Positions 56,788 to 64,000 of a DNA stretch of 64,000 nucleotides are shown one piece after another. The notes under the pieces are model-generated. The model did no database searches. It worked only from the letters and a program-made list of their open reading frames with translations, and was not told the origin of the DNA. Numbering within the stretch: the first letter of the stretch is position 1; the number at the start of each line of letters is the position of its first letter. The position numbers and the translations under genes are program-made. Source of the stretch: Alphaproteobacteria bacterium (GTDB lineage Bacteria; Pseudomonadota; Alphaproteobacteria; Rhizobiales; GCA-2746425); the NCBI GenBank assembly GCA_024743215.1, contig JANSWZ010000014.1:22964-86963 (forward strand), written 5' to 3'.

Positions 56788-58115
56788 TTATAAATATCGG
56801 GCAGCATCAGAGTAGACACAGTGGGAACATAAGCGATCAGTAGTACGACCAGGAGCATGAAGAATACGAAAGGAATTGCTCGAGCAGCAATCTTCAGAAT
56901 CGACTCACCTGTGAGTCCAGATACGACAAACAAGTTTAGACCCAGTGGCGGTGTAATGAAACCAACACCCAGAGCTGTAATCATCATAATACAGAACTGA
57001 ATTTCATTCATGCCAATCTGATCAGCCAAAGGCTTCAGGATAGGTGCCAAAATAACGATATTCGGCGTTGTCTCCATAACACAGCCGGCAGCAATCAGAA
57101 TGCCGATCATCAGTAAAATCAACATATAAGGGTTTTCGGTGATTGATGTTACTGCAAACACGAATCCCTGCGGAACACCCAGCGCCGCCATAGCCTGCGC
57201 CAGCGGCAGAGACATGGCCACGATTGGCAAAATTATGCCATTCACCTTGGCTGAACTCACCATCATTTTGGGAAAGTCAGAAAGCTTCAAAGTGCCCAGA
57301 ATAAAGCCGAGAATGATGGTCACCATCACTGCAGTGGCCCCAGCCTCAGTAGGTGTAAGCCGACCTGAAAAAATGCCCCAGAAAATCACGCCGGGTACAA
57401 GAAAGGCATACCAGCCGCGCGCCAGTGCACTACCAACATTGGACAACCATTCGCTGAACGTGATCATCCCGCCGCCTTCATAGGCGTATTTCCGATTGAC
57501 CACGATATTTGTGATCAGAATGGAGAGCAGGATCAGGACACCCGGAATGAGTGCAGCCTGGAACAAGGTGGATGCCGAAATACCCAGCACCAGACCAATA
57601 ACAATATAGGCGATGGAGGGTGGGATCAAAATTCCGGTACAAGCGCCGGCAGCAACAAGTGCGCAGGCATAGGGGCGCGGATAACCAGACTCCACCAATC
57701 GGGCAATCGTCATGCGCCCAACGGCGGCAGCACCGGCTGCATCCGATCCGGAAATGGCGGAGAACATGCCGCAGACTAACACCGTCGCCGATCCAAAGCC
57801 GCCGCGCGCCCAACACGTCAGAGCTTCCGCAACGTCCAGAAACTTTCGACTGAGTTTGGTGCGCACCAACACATCACCGGTAAGAATGAAAAGCGGCACT
57901 GCGGTTAGTGCAAAATGGTCAATACCGTCAAACAGGCTTTCGCCCAGAAGTGACAAAGGCAGGACTTCGGAGAAGACCAGCATGGTTACGGCGCCAGCAC
58001 CGATGGAGGCCCAGACTGGCACACCAAGCGCGATCAAAGCGACAAAGATCAGGATCGGACCATAAAAGTCCCAGCCAATGACGGTTGCTTCCTGTTGAAT
58101 TTGGTTCCAGAGCAT
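56784..58115 (-). CDS. hpsM: TRAP transporter large permease (HpsM-like)
   Basis: The 443-residue DctM-type protein has about 12 hydrophobic helices. Family blocks are LTAVPLFILTGDVLVRTKLS, SGSDAAGAAAVGRMTIARLVESGYPRPYACALVAA and GCVMETTPNIVILAPILKPLA. It couples sodium import to uptake of the acidic substrate. It starts 11 bases after the small permease and overlaps hpsN by 4 bases. Confidence 0.9.
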   Translation of the reverse strand: MLWNQIQQEATVIGWDFYGPILIFVALIALGVPVWASIGAGAVTMLVFSEVLPLSLLGESLFDGIDHFALTAVPLFILTGDVLVRTKLSRKFLDVAEALTCWARGGFGSATVLVCGMFSAISGSDAAGAAAVGRMTIARLVESGYPRPYACALVAAGACTGILIPPSIAYIVIGLVLGISASTLFQAALIPGVLILLSILITNIVVNRKYAYEGGGMITFSEWLSNVGSALARGWYAFLVPGVIFWGIFSGRLTPTEAGATAVMVTIILGFILGTLKLSDFPKMMVSSAKVNGIILPIVAMSLPLAQAMAALGVPQGFVFAVTSITENPYMLILLMIGILIAAGCVMETTPNIVILAPILKPLADQIGMNEIQFCIMMITALGVGFITPPLGLNLFVVSGLTGESILKIAARAIPFVFFMLLVVLLIAYVPTVSTLMLPDIYK

Positions 58116-58126
58116 AATTTTTTCTC

Positions 58127-58633
58127 CTAATCGAACAGGCGTTCGCCCTCATAAACGGGACGCCCTGACCGCAGGTCAGCAACATCTCGAATGAGGGATT
58201 GAACAAGGCGCAACATCATGAGGCCAAAGCCCAGAGGTACAGCCATCAGGAACCAGACCATGGACACGCGAAGGCCATGGCTGACGGAGCCGAATTTCCA
58301 GGAAACCGCGACGGTTTCAAACGACCAGTAGAAAGCAAGAATTGCGATGACCAGCATGACCAGATCGCCAAAAATGTAGAGCAGGCTCTTCATGCGTGGG
58401 GACACGTAATTGAAAATCACATCAATGCGGATATGACCGCGCTCGCGCACGGCAGCCGAAGCTCCAATCCAGGCGAGATAGATGAATGAATAGCGAACGA
58501 TTTCCTCACCCCAGATCGACGAGTAGGAAAACACTTCCCGGCGTATGACCTCCACGGCCATCGTCACTACAAGCAAAGTGTAGAATACGAGCAGAGCCCA
58601 TCGCTCCGCATTTTTGTCCAAAGCTTTCAGCAT
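58127..58633 (-). CDS. hpsL: TRAP transporter small permease (HpsL-like)
   Basis: The 168-residue DctQ-type membrane protein has four hydrophobic helices. The FSYSSIWGEEIVRYSFIYLAWIGASAAVRERGHI stretch (residues 31-64) matches the family signature. I chose the ATG at 58633 because the upstream extension is unlike the family. It forms the membrane complex with HpsM. A stem-loop separates it from the upstream binding-protein gene. Confidence 0.88.
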   Translation of the reverse strand: MLKALDKNAERWALLVFYTLLVVTMAVEVIRREVFSYSSIWGEEIVRYSFIYLAWIGASAAVRERGHIRIDVIFNYVSPRMKSLLYIFGDLVMLVIAILAFYWSFETVAVSWKFGSVSHGLRVSMVWFLMAVPLGFGLMMLRLVQSLIRDVADLRSGRPVYEGERLFD

Positions 58634-58689
58634 GTCATCCTCCCCCTGGGCAATCACCCAGCACAGCAAACTGTCAGTACAAAATTAAA

Positions 58690-58714
58690 GGGCGGAGCAA
58701 TGATTGCCCCGCCC
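58690..58714 (-). terminator. Intercistronic stem-loop after the TRAP binding-protein gene
   Basis: On the minus strand GGGCGG-G-GCAA, loop, TTGC-T-CCGCCC is followed by TTTAATTTT, the form of a Rho-independent terminator. It lies 20 bases after the hpsK stop and 57 bases before hpsL. Partial termination would give more binding protein than permease. Confidence 0.7.
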
Positions 58715-58733
58715 GGTTTTTTCATCGTTCCGA

Positions 58734-59888
58734 CTAGGCGTCGTGGACGTAGTTTCTTCCTTGGGTTCCAGCCGCCTCGACCATACTGTCGAAAGCACCC
58801 ATCGAACCGGCCAGCTCGGTTTTGAAGCCGTCCCATTCGCTGCGCTGGTAGCCGCCGGCAGCTTCCCATTGAGCCAACTCATCAGCCGTTGGAGAGTAGA
58901 ATTCCACACCGGATTTTCTGAGTTCAGCCATGGCGAAGTTGCGTGCCGCAGGCACTTTGGCAAGGTTTTGCTGAGATGTGATTTCAGAGGCAAATTCAAT
59001 GCCTTCCTGAACATCAGCAGGCAATGCGTTGAACCATTCAGCATTACAGGAATAGACCTGACTGTCAGGTACAGCACGTGTAAATGTCACGTGGCTCAAA
59101 ATGTCCTTGAAGCCGAAGACATACAGCGCGCCGACCGAAGGATCGAGAGCATCGGCCACACCCTGCTTGATCGCAGACGGTGTTTCACCCCAGGCAACCG
59201 GCGTTGGATTTGCGCCAACCATACGGTAATATTGCTGAAGCATTTTAGAGCCAGGCACGCGGAACTTCACGCCCTCAAGATCTGATGGCGTTTTGACGGG
59301 GCCTTCGCCGCCCTTGCGCACAGCCACAACCCGTGGATCAATCACCACATAGTAAAGTGGCTTGAAGCCTTTGGCTTCGACCAGTGGATTCACAGTGGTC
59401 TTCCAATGATCGGAATTCACCAGGTTCACAAAGCGCTGATTTGAGCCACACAAATAAGGCATGTTGATCAAATCAACGACTGGTGCGAATGGCACAAAAT
59501 TGGACAGAGAATGCTGAGCAGCCTGAATGGTACCGCCCTGCACTTTTTGCACCAGCGCACCGCCGGCACCAAGCTGACCACCAGGAGCCAGTTTGACGTA
59601 GACTTTGCCATTTGTCGCGTTCTGGATGTTTTCCTTGAAGTCGAGCTGCATGATCGGATAGCTGCGATCTGCAGTCATCACATAAGCGGTGGCAATCGTC
59701 ATAACGTGGTCGGCAGCGCGCTCGCGATCAGACTCTTCTTTGGCAGTCTGCGCGATAGCTTCAGAGGACCACATGGTCCCAGCAGCGCCAACAACCGCGG
59801 CAACTGTGAAACTTCCAGCAGCGGCCAGTTTCATAAAGTTACGTCGCTCAAGCGACTCAATTTCTGTAGGTGGTTTTCTAAATTTCAT
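58734..59888 (-). CDS. hpsK: TRAP transporter substrate-binding protein (HpsK-like)
   Basis: A 384-residue DctP-type binding protein. A long N-terminus holds a twin-arginine-like signal (LERRNFMKLAAAGSFTVAAVVG, cleavage near residue 48). Family blocks are GGQLGAGGALVQKVQGGTIQ and VKFRVPGSKMLQQYYRMVGANPTPVAWGE, containing the conserved arginine that contacts the carboxylate or sulfonate. Arginine-mediated binding suits an anionic C3 sulfonate. A small membrane-protein gene precedes it by 13 bases. Confidence 0.88.
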   Translation of the reverse strand: MKFRKPPTEIESLERRNFMKLAAAGSFTVAAVVGAAGTMWSSEAIAQTAKEESDRERAADHVMTIATAYVMTADRSYPIMQLDFKENIQNATNGKVYVKLAPGGQLGAGGALVQKVQGGTIQAAQHSLSNFVPFAPVVDLINMPYLCGSNQRFVNLVNSDHWKTTVNPLVEAKGFKPLYYVVIDPRVVAVRKGGEGPVKTPSDLEGVKFRVPGSKMLQQYYRMVGANPTPVAWGETPSAIKQGVADALDPSVGALYVFGFKDILSHVTFTRAVPDSQVYSCNAEWFNALPADVQEGIEFASEITSQQNLAKVPAARNFAMAELRKSGVEFYSPTADELAQWEAAGGYQRSEWDGFKTELAGSMGAFDSMVEAAGTQGRNYVHDA

Positions 59889-59901
59889 TTCGGTCCTCCG
59901 G

Positions 59902-60120
59902 TTAATTTTGATCGCGCTCCGCGTCCTCTAGAGACTTGGAGTGCTTCTCACATTGCAGAATGCCAACGACAAACAGGCAGACTGAAGCGAGTAGAAGAAG
60001 CATTTGTGGAACATCGCCCAGAAACTCGCCTAGTTTCGCAGCTCCGAACCCGACATTTGTGAAAAAGACCACAAATAGAATGAGTGACGTTATGAGCAAT
60101 TGCTTGGCTAAATTTGTCAT
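59902..60120 (-). CDS. Small two-helix membrane protein of the hps-type operon
   Basis: A 72-residue protein from the ATG at 60120 (MTNLAKQLLITSLILFVVFF). Two hydrophobic segments (residues 5-22 and 31-50) flank a GAAKLGEFLGDVPQ loop; the tail is charged (CEKHSKSLEDAERDQN). It is the first gene after the tandem LacI operators and is 13 bases upstream of the TRAP binding-protein gene, so co-transcribed. I do not recognise the family. It may assist the transporter or be an unrelated small protein. Confidence 0.7.
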   Translation of the reverse strand: MTNLAKQLLITSLILFVVFFTNVGFGAAKLGEFLGDVPQMLLLLASVCLFVVGILQCEKHSKSLEDAERDQN

Positions 60121-60166
60121 CGTTTGAACGCCCTCCCAAGCGTGCAATCTTCTGTAGCTCAAAAAG

Positions 60167-60202
60167 TGTAAGCGCTTACATTTTAAAATGCAAGCGCTTA
60201 CA
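60167..60202. promoter_or_regulatory. Two tandem LacI-type operators
   Basis: A perfect palindrome TGTAAGCGCTTACA (60167-60180) and a near copy TGCAAGCGCTTACA (60189-60202) are spaced 22 bases centre to centre, two turns of the helix. Both have the central CG typical of LacI/GalR-family sites. They lie between the divergent TRAP operon and the LacI-family gene and would let one tetramer or two dimers repress both. Confidence 0.85.
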
Positions 60203-60369
60203 TTACCTATGCCGAAATGCTACAGCTTCGGCTCTGGTCTCAATGAAGAAGAAATTATGTGTCACACCTCGTCTTCTTGAGATTTACCGGGCCTTTCGCG
60301 CAGGAATGAACGAGTATCGGCAGCAATCCGCCTTCACTTGTACCGTAAGCAAGGTTAAAGTCTGATCAT

Positions 60370-61386
60370 ATGAACACCAGTAACCTGCCAACGCTTGATG
60401 ATGTAGCCCGCCTAGCCGGTGTGTCGACTGCGACAGTATCGCGTTGCCTGAACTTGCCGGATCAGGTCCGTCACACGACGAAAACCCGTGTGGAAGCGGC
60501 CATAGCAGAATTGGGATACACCCCGCATTTTGGCGGTTTGGCCCTTGCTTCCAACCGCACAAATACGGTGGGCGCCATCATTCCAACCATGGAAAACGCA
60601 ATCTTTGCGCGCGGCCTGCAGGTTCTTCAGGAGGAATTGTCTCTGTCCGGGATCACATTACTGGTCGCAACGTCCCTTTATGATCCCGAAAAGGAAGCCA
60701 AGCAGATCAGAGCCCTGTTAGGGCGCGGCGTGGATGGCCTGATACTGATTGGCCATGAACGTCCTCAGGAAACCTACCAATTTCTGACGGACAGACGCGT
60801 TCCCTTTCTGCTGATGTGGACCTCAACGACCGATTCCCCGTATTGTAATGTGGGATTTGACAATCACCAGGCAGCCTATGACATGGCAATGCACGTCATC
60901 CTGCGCGGCCATCGACAAATCGCCATGATCGGCGGTACGACCAAAGGCAATGACCGGGCGCGCGAACGCATCAAGGGCGTATCCAATGCCATGAAACAAA
61001 ACGGCCTGAAACTGCAGGCTCCATATCTGGTCGAAACCGAATACACAATTGATGAAGGCAGGGCCGCTGCACAAAAACTCCTTGCGCTGCACACGCCGCC
61101 AACCGCCATCATCTGTGGCAATGACGTGCAGGCGGCGGGTGCGCTGAAAGCCGCTCATCAGGCCGGGCTGAAAGTTCCTGATGATGTTTCGATCGTCGGC
61201 TTTGACGATATTGATCTGGCTGAAGCTGTTGAACCCGGCCTCACCACTGTTCATGTCCCTCACCGCCGCATGGGGCGGGAAGCGGCGCGGCTGATCATAC
61301 AAATGGCGCGGAACCGGGCACCGGTCGAAAGCATCCGCATTGACACAAATATCGTCGAACGGTCATCACTACGTGACATTTCCTGA
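60370..61386 (+). CDS. LacI-family transcriptional regulator
   Basis: The 338-residue repressor has the helix-turn-helix and hinge at residues 8-55 (TLDDVARLAGVSTATVSRCLN, HTTKTRVEAAIAELGYTPH). The periplasmic-binding-like effector domain follows, with AIICGNDVQAAGALKAAHQ and SIVGFDDIDLAEAVEPGLTTV. It is related to the GntR/IdnR-type branch of LacI regulators (gluconate-like ligands). It is divergent from the TRAP-dehydrogenase operon and the tandem operators are upstream, so it is the likely repressor. HpsR of other species belongs to another regulator family, so this control would be different. Confidence 0.9.
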   Translation: MNTSNLPTLDDVARLAGVSTATVSRCLNLPDQVRHTTKTRVEAAIAELGYTPHFGGLALASNRTNTVGAIIPTMENAIFARGLQVLQEELSLSGITLLVATSLYDPEKEAKQIRALLGRGVDGLILIGHERPQETYQFLTDRRVPFLLMWTSTTDSPYCNVGFDNHQAAYDMAMHVILRGHRQIAMIGGTTKGNDRARERIKGVSNAMKQNGLKLQAPYLVETEYTIDEGRAAAQKLLALHTPPTAIICGNDVQAAGALKAAHQAGLKVPDDVSIVGFDDIDLAEAVEPGLTTVHVPHRRMGREAARLIIQMARNRAPVESIRIDTNIVERSSLRDIS

Positions 61387-61471
61387 GGCGCCACATTTGG
61401 TTTCTGGCAATTCCACAATTATACCCTACGTTCTGTCGTAACCCACATTAAAATCCTGGAGGGGAATTTTC

Positions 61472-61843
61472 ATGAAAACTGCAAAAGATTACCTTGACGC
61501 TGCCAACTCCGTTCCACGCGTTAGTGCCGAAGAAGGCATCGCAATCCACAAGGCCGGTGACACGGTTTTTGTCGATGTACGCGATTCGGCAGACATTGAA
61601 GCCAGCGGAACCATTGCCGGTGCCCTGCGAATTTCGCGCGGGTTCATTGAATTTGCTGCCGATCCCGCAACACCGTTCCACAATAAAGCTCTGCAAAAAG
61701 ACGCCAAGATCGCGCTTGTCTGTGGCGCTGGTGGTCAGGCAGCCCTCACCGGTAAAACCATGCAGGATATGGGATATACAGAAGTCGTGAATGTGGGCGG
61801 CATTGGTGACTGGAAAGACGCTGGCGGCCCAATGGAAAGCTGA
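61472..61843 (+). CDS. Rhodanese-like sulfurtransferase domain protein
   Basis: A 123-residue single-domain rhodanese. VFVDVRDSADIEASGTIAGALRISRG is the typical first half. The catalytic cysteine is in LVCGAGGQAALTGKTMQDMGY, and VVNVGGIGDWKDAGGP is the C-terminal signature. The active-site loop CGAGGQA differs from the more common CRSGxRS, leaving the preferred substrate open. It is a single gene closed by a strong terminator. Confidence 0.88.
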   Translation: MKTAKDYLDAANSVPRVSAEEGIAIHKAGDTVFVDVRDSADIEASGTIAGALRISRGFIEFAADPATPFHNKALQKDAKIALVCGAGGQAALTGKTMQDMGYTEVVNVGGIGDWKDAGGPMES

Positions 61844-61894
61844 TAGCTTTTCCGCTGGTTTGGGAAAACCTCAGGCCAGTGGATTAAGCAAAAG

Positions 61895-61932
61895 AAAAGC
61901 GGGGCGTTGACTATCTCAACGCACCCGCTTTT
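61895..61932. terminator. Bidirectional Rho-independent terminator
   Basis: A 16-base-pair stem (AAAAGCGGG-GCGTTGA with TCAACGC-A-CCCGCTTTT, one bulged base) and a CTATC loop lie between the convergent rhodanese and curlin genes. The A-rich left arm and T-rich right arm let it work on both strands. Confidence 0.88.
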
Positions 61933-61997
61933 GAATGTCCTGATCTGTCGGCTAAGCGCCAACGGCGATACGGCTCAAATGGATCATTCAAACCAGC

Positions 61998-62411
61998 TTA
62001 CCAACCGAACTGGAAAGTTGCGCCTGTTTCGCCATTGCCGTTCTGTGCAACATGGCCATCGGTGTTTTCGCCGAACTGGAACAGGCCGTGGGCATTGTTG
62101 TTGCCATTCTGCTGAACTGTTCCATTGTGGCCGTCGCCTTCCTGATGAACAATGCCGAGATTTCCGCTGCCATTCTGGCCAAGACCAGCAGTGTTGCCAT
62201 TTCCGTTCTGGCCGATATGGCCGCCATTCTTGATGCCATTGACAATGCCGAAGATCGTCAGGCCGGCACGCATGGCCTTTTCCTGTTCTGCATCCTGCGG
62301 TGTCAACGATACGGAGATTGAACCACCGGCCATGGATGGTGTTGCAGTCAATGCAGCAACTGTTGCAATTGTCAGGGCTGCGAGTGTGGTTTTCAGTGTT
62401 GTGCGGGTCAT
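61998..62411 (-). CDS. Curlin-repeat amyloid protein (CsgA/CsgB-like)
   Basis: A 137-residue secreted protein from the ATG at 62411, with a Sec signal (TTLKTTLAALTIATVAALTATPSMA) and a short linker. Residues 65-137 are five to six curlin-type repeats with the Q-x-G-x-x-N spacing (GQNGNGNTAGLGQNGSGN, VQQNGNNN, FQFGENTDG, AQNGNGE). These repeats form the beta-helix of curli amyloid fibres. Its monocistronic setting near csgH supports a curli subunit. It lacks the longer repeat array of full CsgA, so a nucleator or minor subunit is possible. Confidence 0.85.
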   Translation of the reverse strand: MTRTTLKTTLAALTIATVAALTATPSMAGGSISVSLTPQDAEQEKAMRAGLTIFGIVNGIKNGGHIGQNGNGNTAGLGQNGSGNLGIVHQEGDGHNGTVQQNGNNNAHGLFQFGENTDGHVAQNGNGETGATFQFGW

Positions 62412-62636
62412 GGGTCTGTTTCCTCTTTGCATCTGGTTTGATCTGTTTCAAAACCGCTTCATTGCGTTTCGATAAAGACACCATGCACTGCCGCGCATGA
62501 ACCATTTTGGAACCTGCCATTCATATTGCGTTCAGTGATTTTGATTGGACGATATCTCGCCGCATTGAACGATCTGCCAGCCTGACCGGACACGCAGTCA
62601 GGCAGCCACCGGCGCCAATTCCTGAACGTCGGAAGG

Positions 62637-63422
62637 TTAGCGGCCGCGGATATGGCCACGCCGCAAAAGGATACCAAACATAGCGCCAGTAGGATCTTCA
62701 AGGAGTGCAGAATGGCCCACATGTTCAATGCTTGTCGCCGGCATGACAACATGCCCACCAAGAGATTTGGCCAGCATCACCGTTGCATCAACATCACTCA
62801 CCGCAATATACGGCACCCATTGTGCAAGCGCAGTCTTGCTCGACTGAAAATGCATTCCACCGGCAACAGGAGTGCCATCCTTTGCCGCATAGCTTACATA
62901 ATCTCCCTGGGCCCCGACATGTGTGGTTTTACAGGTCCAGTCAAACAACATTGAATAAAATGCAGCAGCTTCATCCGGCCGCTCCGTCAGAAGTTCGTCC
63001 CAAATAAAAACGCCCTTTGGCGGGGGATAGTCATGACTGGCAATATATGGGCAGATCATGGCACCCTGCGCATCACAAATAACAGAACTCCGGCCAACAC
63101 CGGGGACATCAAATGGCGGCTTTTGAACGGAAGCGTTGTGTGCTTTGGCCTTATCTGTCGTCGCATTCACATCAGCAACCGAGACAAAGGCAAGCCAGCG
63201 AGGCGTCTCGCCCGCACCAATTTCGACAAAACCGCCATGCGCCTGGCCATCAGCCATGATAAGAGGGTAGTCAGCTTCTCCAGATTTCCAGACAAAATCC
63301 GTTGCGTGCTCCACTTCGTAAGCCCAGCCCAGTAATTCTCCATAAAAAGCACGGGCTTTTGCCACATCATGTGTCAAAAGGTCGTGCCATACGACGTGAC
63401 CTGAATTTGTATTGGCTGTCAT
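62637..63422 (-). CDS. Double VOC-domain protein (glyoxalase-like)
   Basis: A 261-residue protein of two vicinal-oxygen-chelate domains (residues 8-120 and 135-260). Each has an N-terminal FVWHD/WDELL strand (VVWHDLLTHDVAKARAFYGELLGW; FIWDELLTERPDEAAAFYSMLFDW) and a C-terminal DPTGAMFGI-type end. Related proteins are annotated as glyoxalases or hydroxylases, but function is not established. It separates the curlin gene from csgH and seems unrelated to them. Confidence 0.85.
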   Translation of the reverse strand: MTANTNSGHVVWHDLLTHDVAKARAFYGELLGWAYEVEHATDFVWKSGEADYPLIMADGQAHGGFVEIGAGETPRWLAFVSVADVNATTDKAKAHNASVQKPPFDVPGVGRSSVICDAQGAMICPYIASHDYPPPKGVFIWDELLTERPDEAAAFYSMLFDWTCKTTHVGAQGDYVSYAAKDGTPVAGGMHFQSSKTALAQWVPYIAVSDVDATVMLAKSLGGHVVMPATSIEHVGHSALLEDPTGAMFGILLRRGHIRGR

Positions 63423-63572
63423 AATGACCTTCCATCAAAGGACGCGCCTAGGCATCATATGATTCAAAACCGGATCATCTTTGATCTTGATCAAGACGAG
63501 CAACAGGATCCTGTTGCGGAGTGCAACAACGGCGGGTTTTGGGCAGCCCTCCATCCAGTTTCCCAAACAAGA

Positions 63573-63599
63573 AAGGGCCCCTCATGATGAGGAGCCCTT
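63573..63599 (-). terminator. Rho-independent terminator after csgH
   Basis: An AAGGGC-x-CCTCA / TGAGG-x-GCCCTT stem with a TGA loop, followed on the minus strand by TTCTTGTTT, lies 37 bases past the csgH stop. It separates csgH from the VOC gene. Confidence 0.75.
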
Positions 63600-63636
63600 A
63601 AATGGGAAGACTTGGAGGTCATGAAATTCCCGTTAG

Positions 63637-64000
63637 TCAGGTGGCACCGCCAATGCGCTCTGCGCAGTTGAAGGTCACGCCACTGACGGTGACGTCCAGA
63701 CTGGCATCATAGACAGAACCGGAAGACAGCATCATGCGGCCAAGCTGTATGGTATCTCCCGCATCAGCATGAAAGTTGCTGCCTTGCGAGATGTTCGTGC
63801 TGCCGGACCCTCCGGCGCTTTTCACCTTAAAGCGATATTGACCATCAATGGATGTATCGCTGTGGATCATGGTTTCCAGCGTGATCATGCCACGGTTCTC
63901 TGTGGCTTTGATTTCACAACTGATCGGGTCATCCGAGGTATGGTCTGTGTTGGTTCCGGCCAGCGCGACGCCAGTCAGGCTCAGGGCCAGAAGTGCGGCG
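63637..64000 (-). CDS. csgH: Curli assembly protein CsgH, N-terminus beyond the window
   Basis: The frame stays open to the window edge. It encodes the end of a signal peptide (ALLALSLTGVALA) and a mature domain of about 105 residues. Cysteines in ISCEIKATENRG and VTFNCAERIGG would form the disulfide, and QYRFKVKSAGGSGSTNISQG is the central CsgC/CsgH-like strand set. CsgH is the periplasmic chaperone that prevents premature curlin aggregation in alphaproteobacteria. The start lies outside the window; other curli genes probably follow to the right. Confidence 0.85.
   Translation of the reverse strand, partial: AALLALSLTGVALAGTNTDHTSDDPISCEIKATENRGMITLETMIHSDTSIDGQYRFKVKSAGGSGSTNISQGSNFHADAGDTIQLGRMMLSSGSVYDASLDVTVSGVTFNCAERIGGAT

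Noticed and set aside
60243..60365. A 40-codon frame upstream of the LacI gene that could be a leader peptide
   Set aside because: No clear ribosome site, no attenuator structure after it and no codon bias typical of leaders.
62052..62500. Plus-strand frames opposite the curlin gene
   Set aside because: They are shadows created by its repeat codons; the minus-strand product has a signal peptide and curlin repeats.
1..64000. tRNA genes, CRISPR arrays, insertion sequences, prophage or integrase genes
   Set aside because: I looked in the gaps on both strands and found no cloverleaf, regular repeat-spacer array, transposase or recombinase motif.

Overview
The window reads as a chromosomal stretch of an alphaproteobacterium, most likely a marine member of the Rhizobiales. 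This is inferred from the chvE-gguABC-gbpR sugar locus typical of that group, a complete N-methylglutamate pathway, a dihydroxypropanesulfonate (hps-type) cluster, and CsgH-type curli genes. Genes are tightly packed, with many 4-base start/stop overlaps. I see no tRNA, rRNA, CRISPR array, insertion sequence or phage gene. The only clear decay is a truncated, frameshifted copy of an outer-membrane protein gene.

Layout. 1-4107: a divergent urease operon (end of ureF, fused ureAB, ureC, ureG, ureD). 4137-15631: methylamine use through N-methylglutamate. A GlxA/AraC-type regulator is divergent from mgdABCD (N-methylglutamate dehydrogenase), and gmaS-mgsC-mgsB-mgsA run towards it from an XRE-cupin regulator. 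16053-26340: a LysR regulator with a T-N11-A box, divergent from a long operon encoding an MFS exporter, a flavin monooxygenase, two carboxymuconolactone-decarboxylase/AhpD-like proteins, an opine-dehydrogenase-like enzyme and a polyamine-type ABC importer. This is the least explained multi-gene system here. 26522-32244: a small unknown gene, an ECF sigma factor with a periplasmic NTF2-like protein, an amino-acid ABC importer and an EamA exporter.

32305-41027: aldose uptake and non-phosphorylative oxidation (a Gfo/Idh sugar dehydrogenase, L-arabonate-type dehydratase, gguC, gguB, gguA, chvE, divergent gbpR). 41184-53658: a mixed region with three alpha/beta hydrolases, a membrane-anchored AraC regulator, a Tat-exported leucine-rich protein, an SDR enzyme, a SET-domain protein, an Omp25-like barrel and its broken duplicate, a PAS-GGDEF-EAL protein and a sterol-desaturase-family hydroxylase. 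53728-61386: a TRAP transporter plus three dehydrogenases in the gene order described for hpsKLMNOP, with a divergent LacI regulator and two tandem LacI-type operators. 61472-64000: a rhodanese, a curlin-repeat protein, a VOC protein and the truncated csgH gene.

Together the genes describe a cell that scavenges small organic nitrogen, sulfonate and sugar compounds. Urease and the methylamine pathway both release ammonium. Each transport operon carries its own regulator. In three of them a stem-loop directly follows the binding-protein gene, which would favour binding protein over permease.
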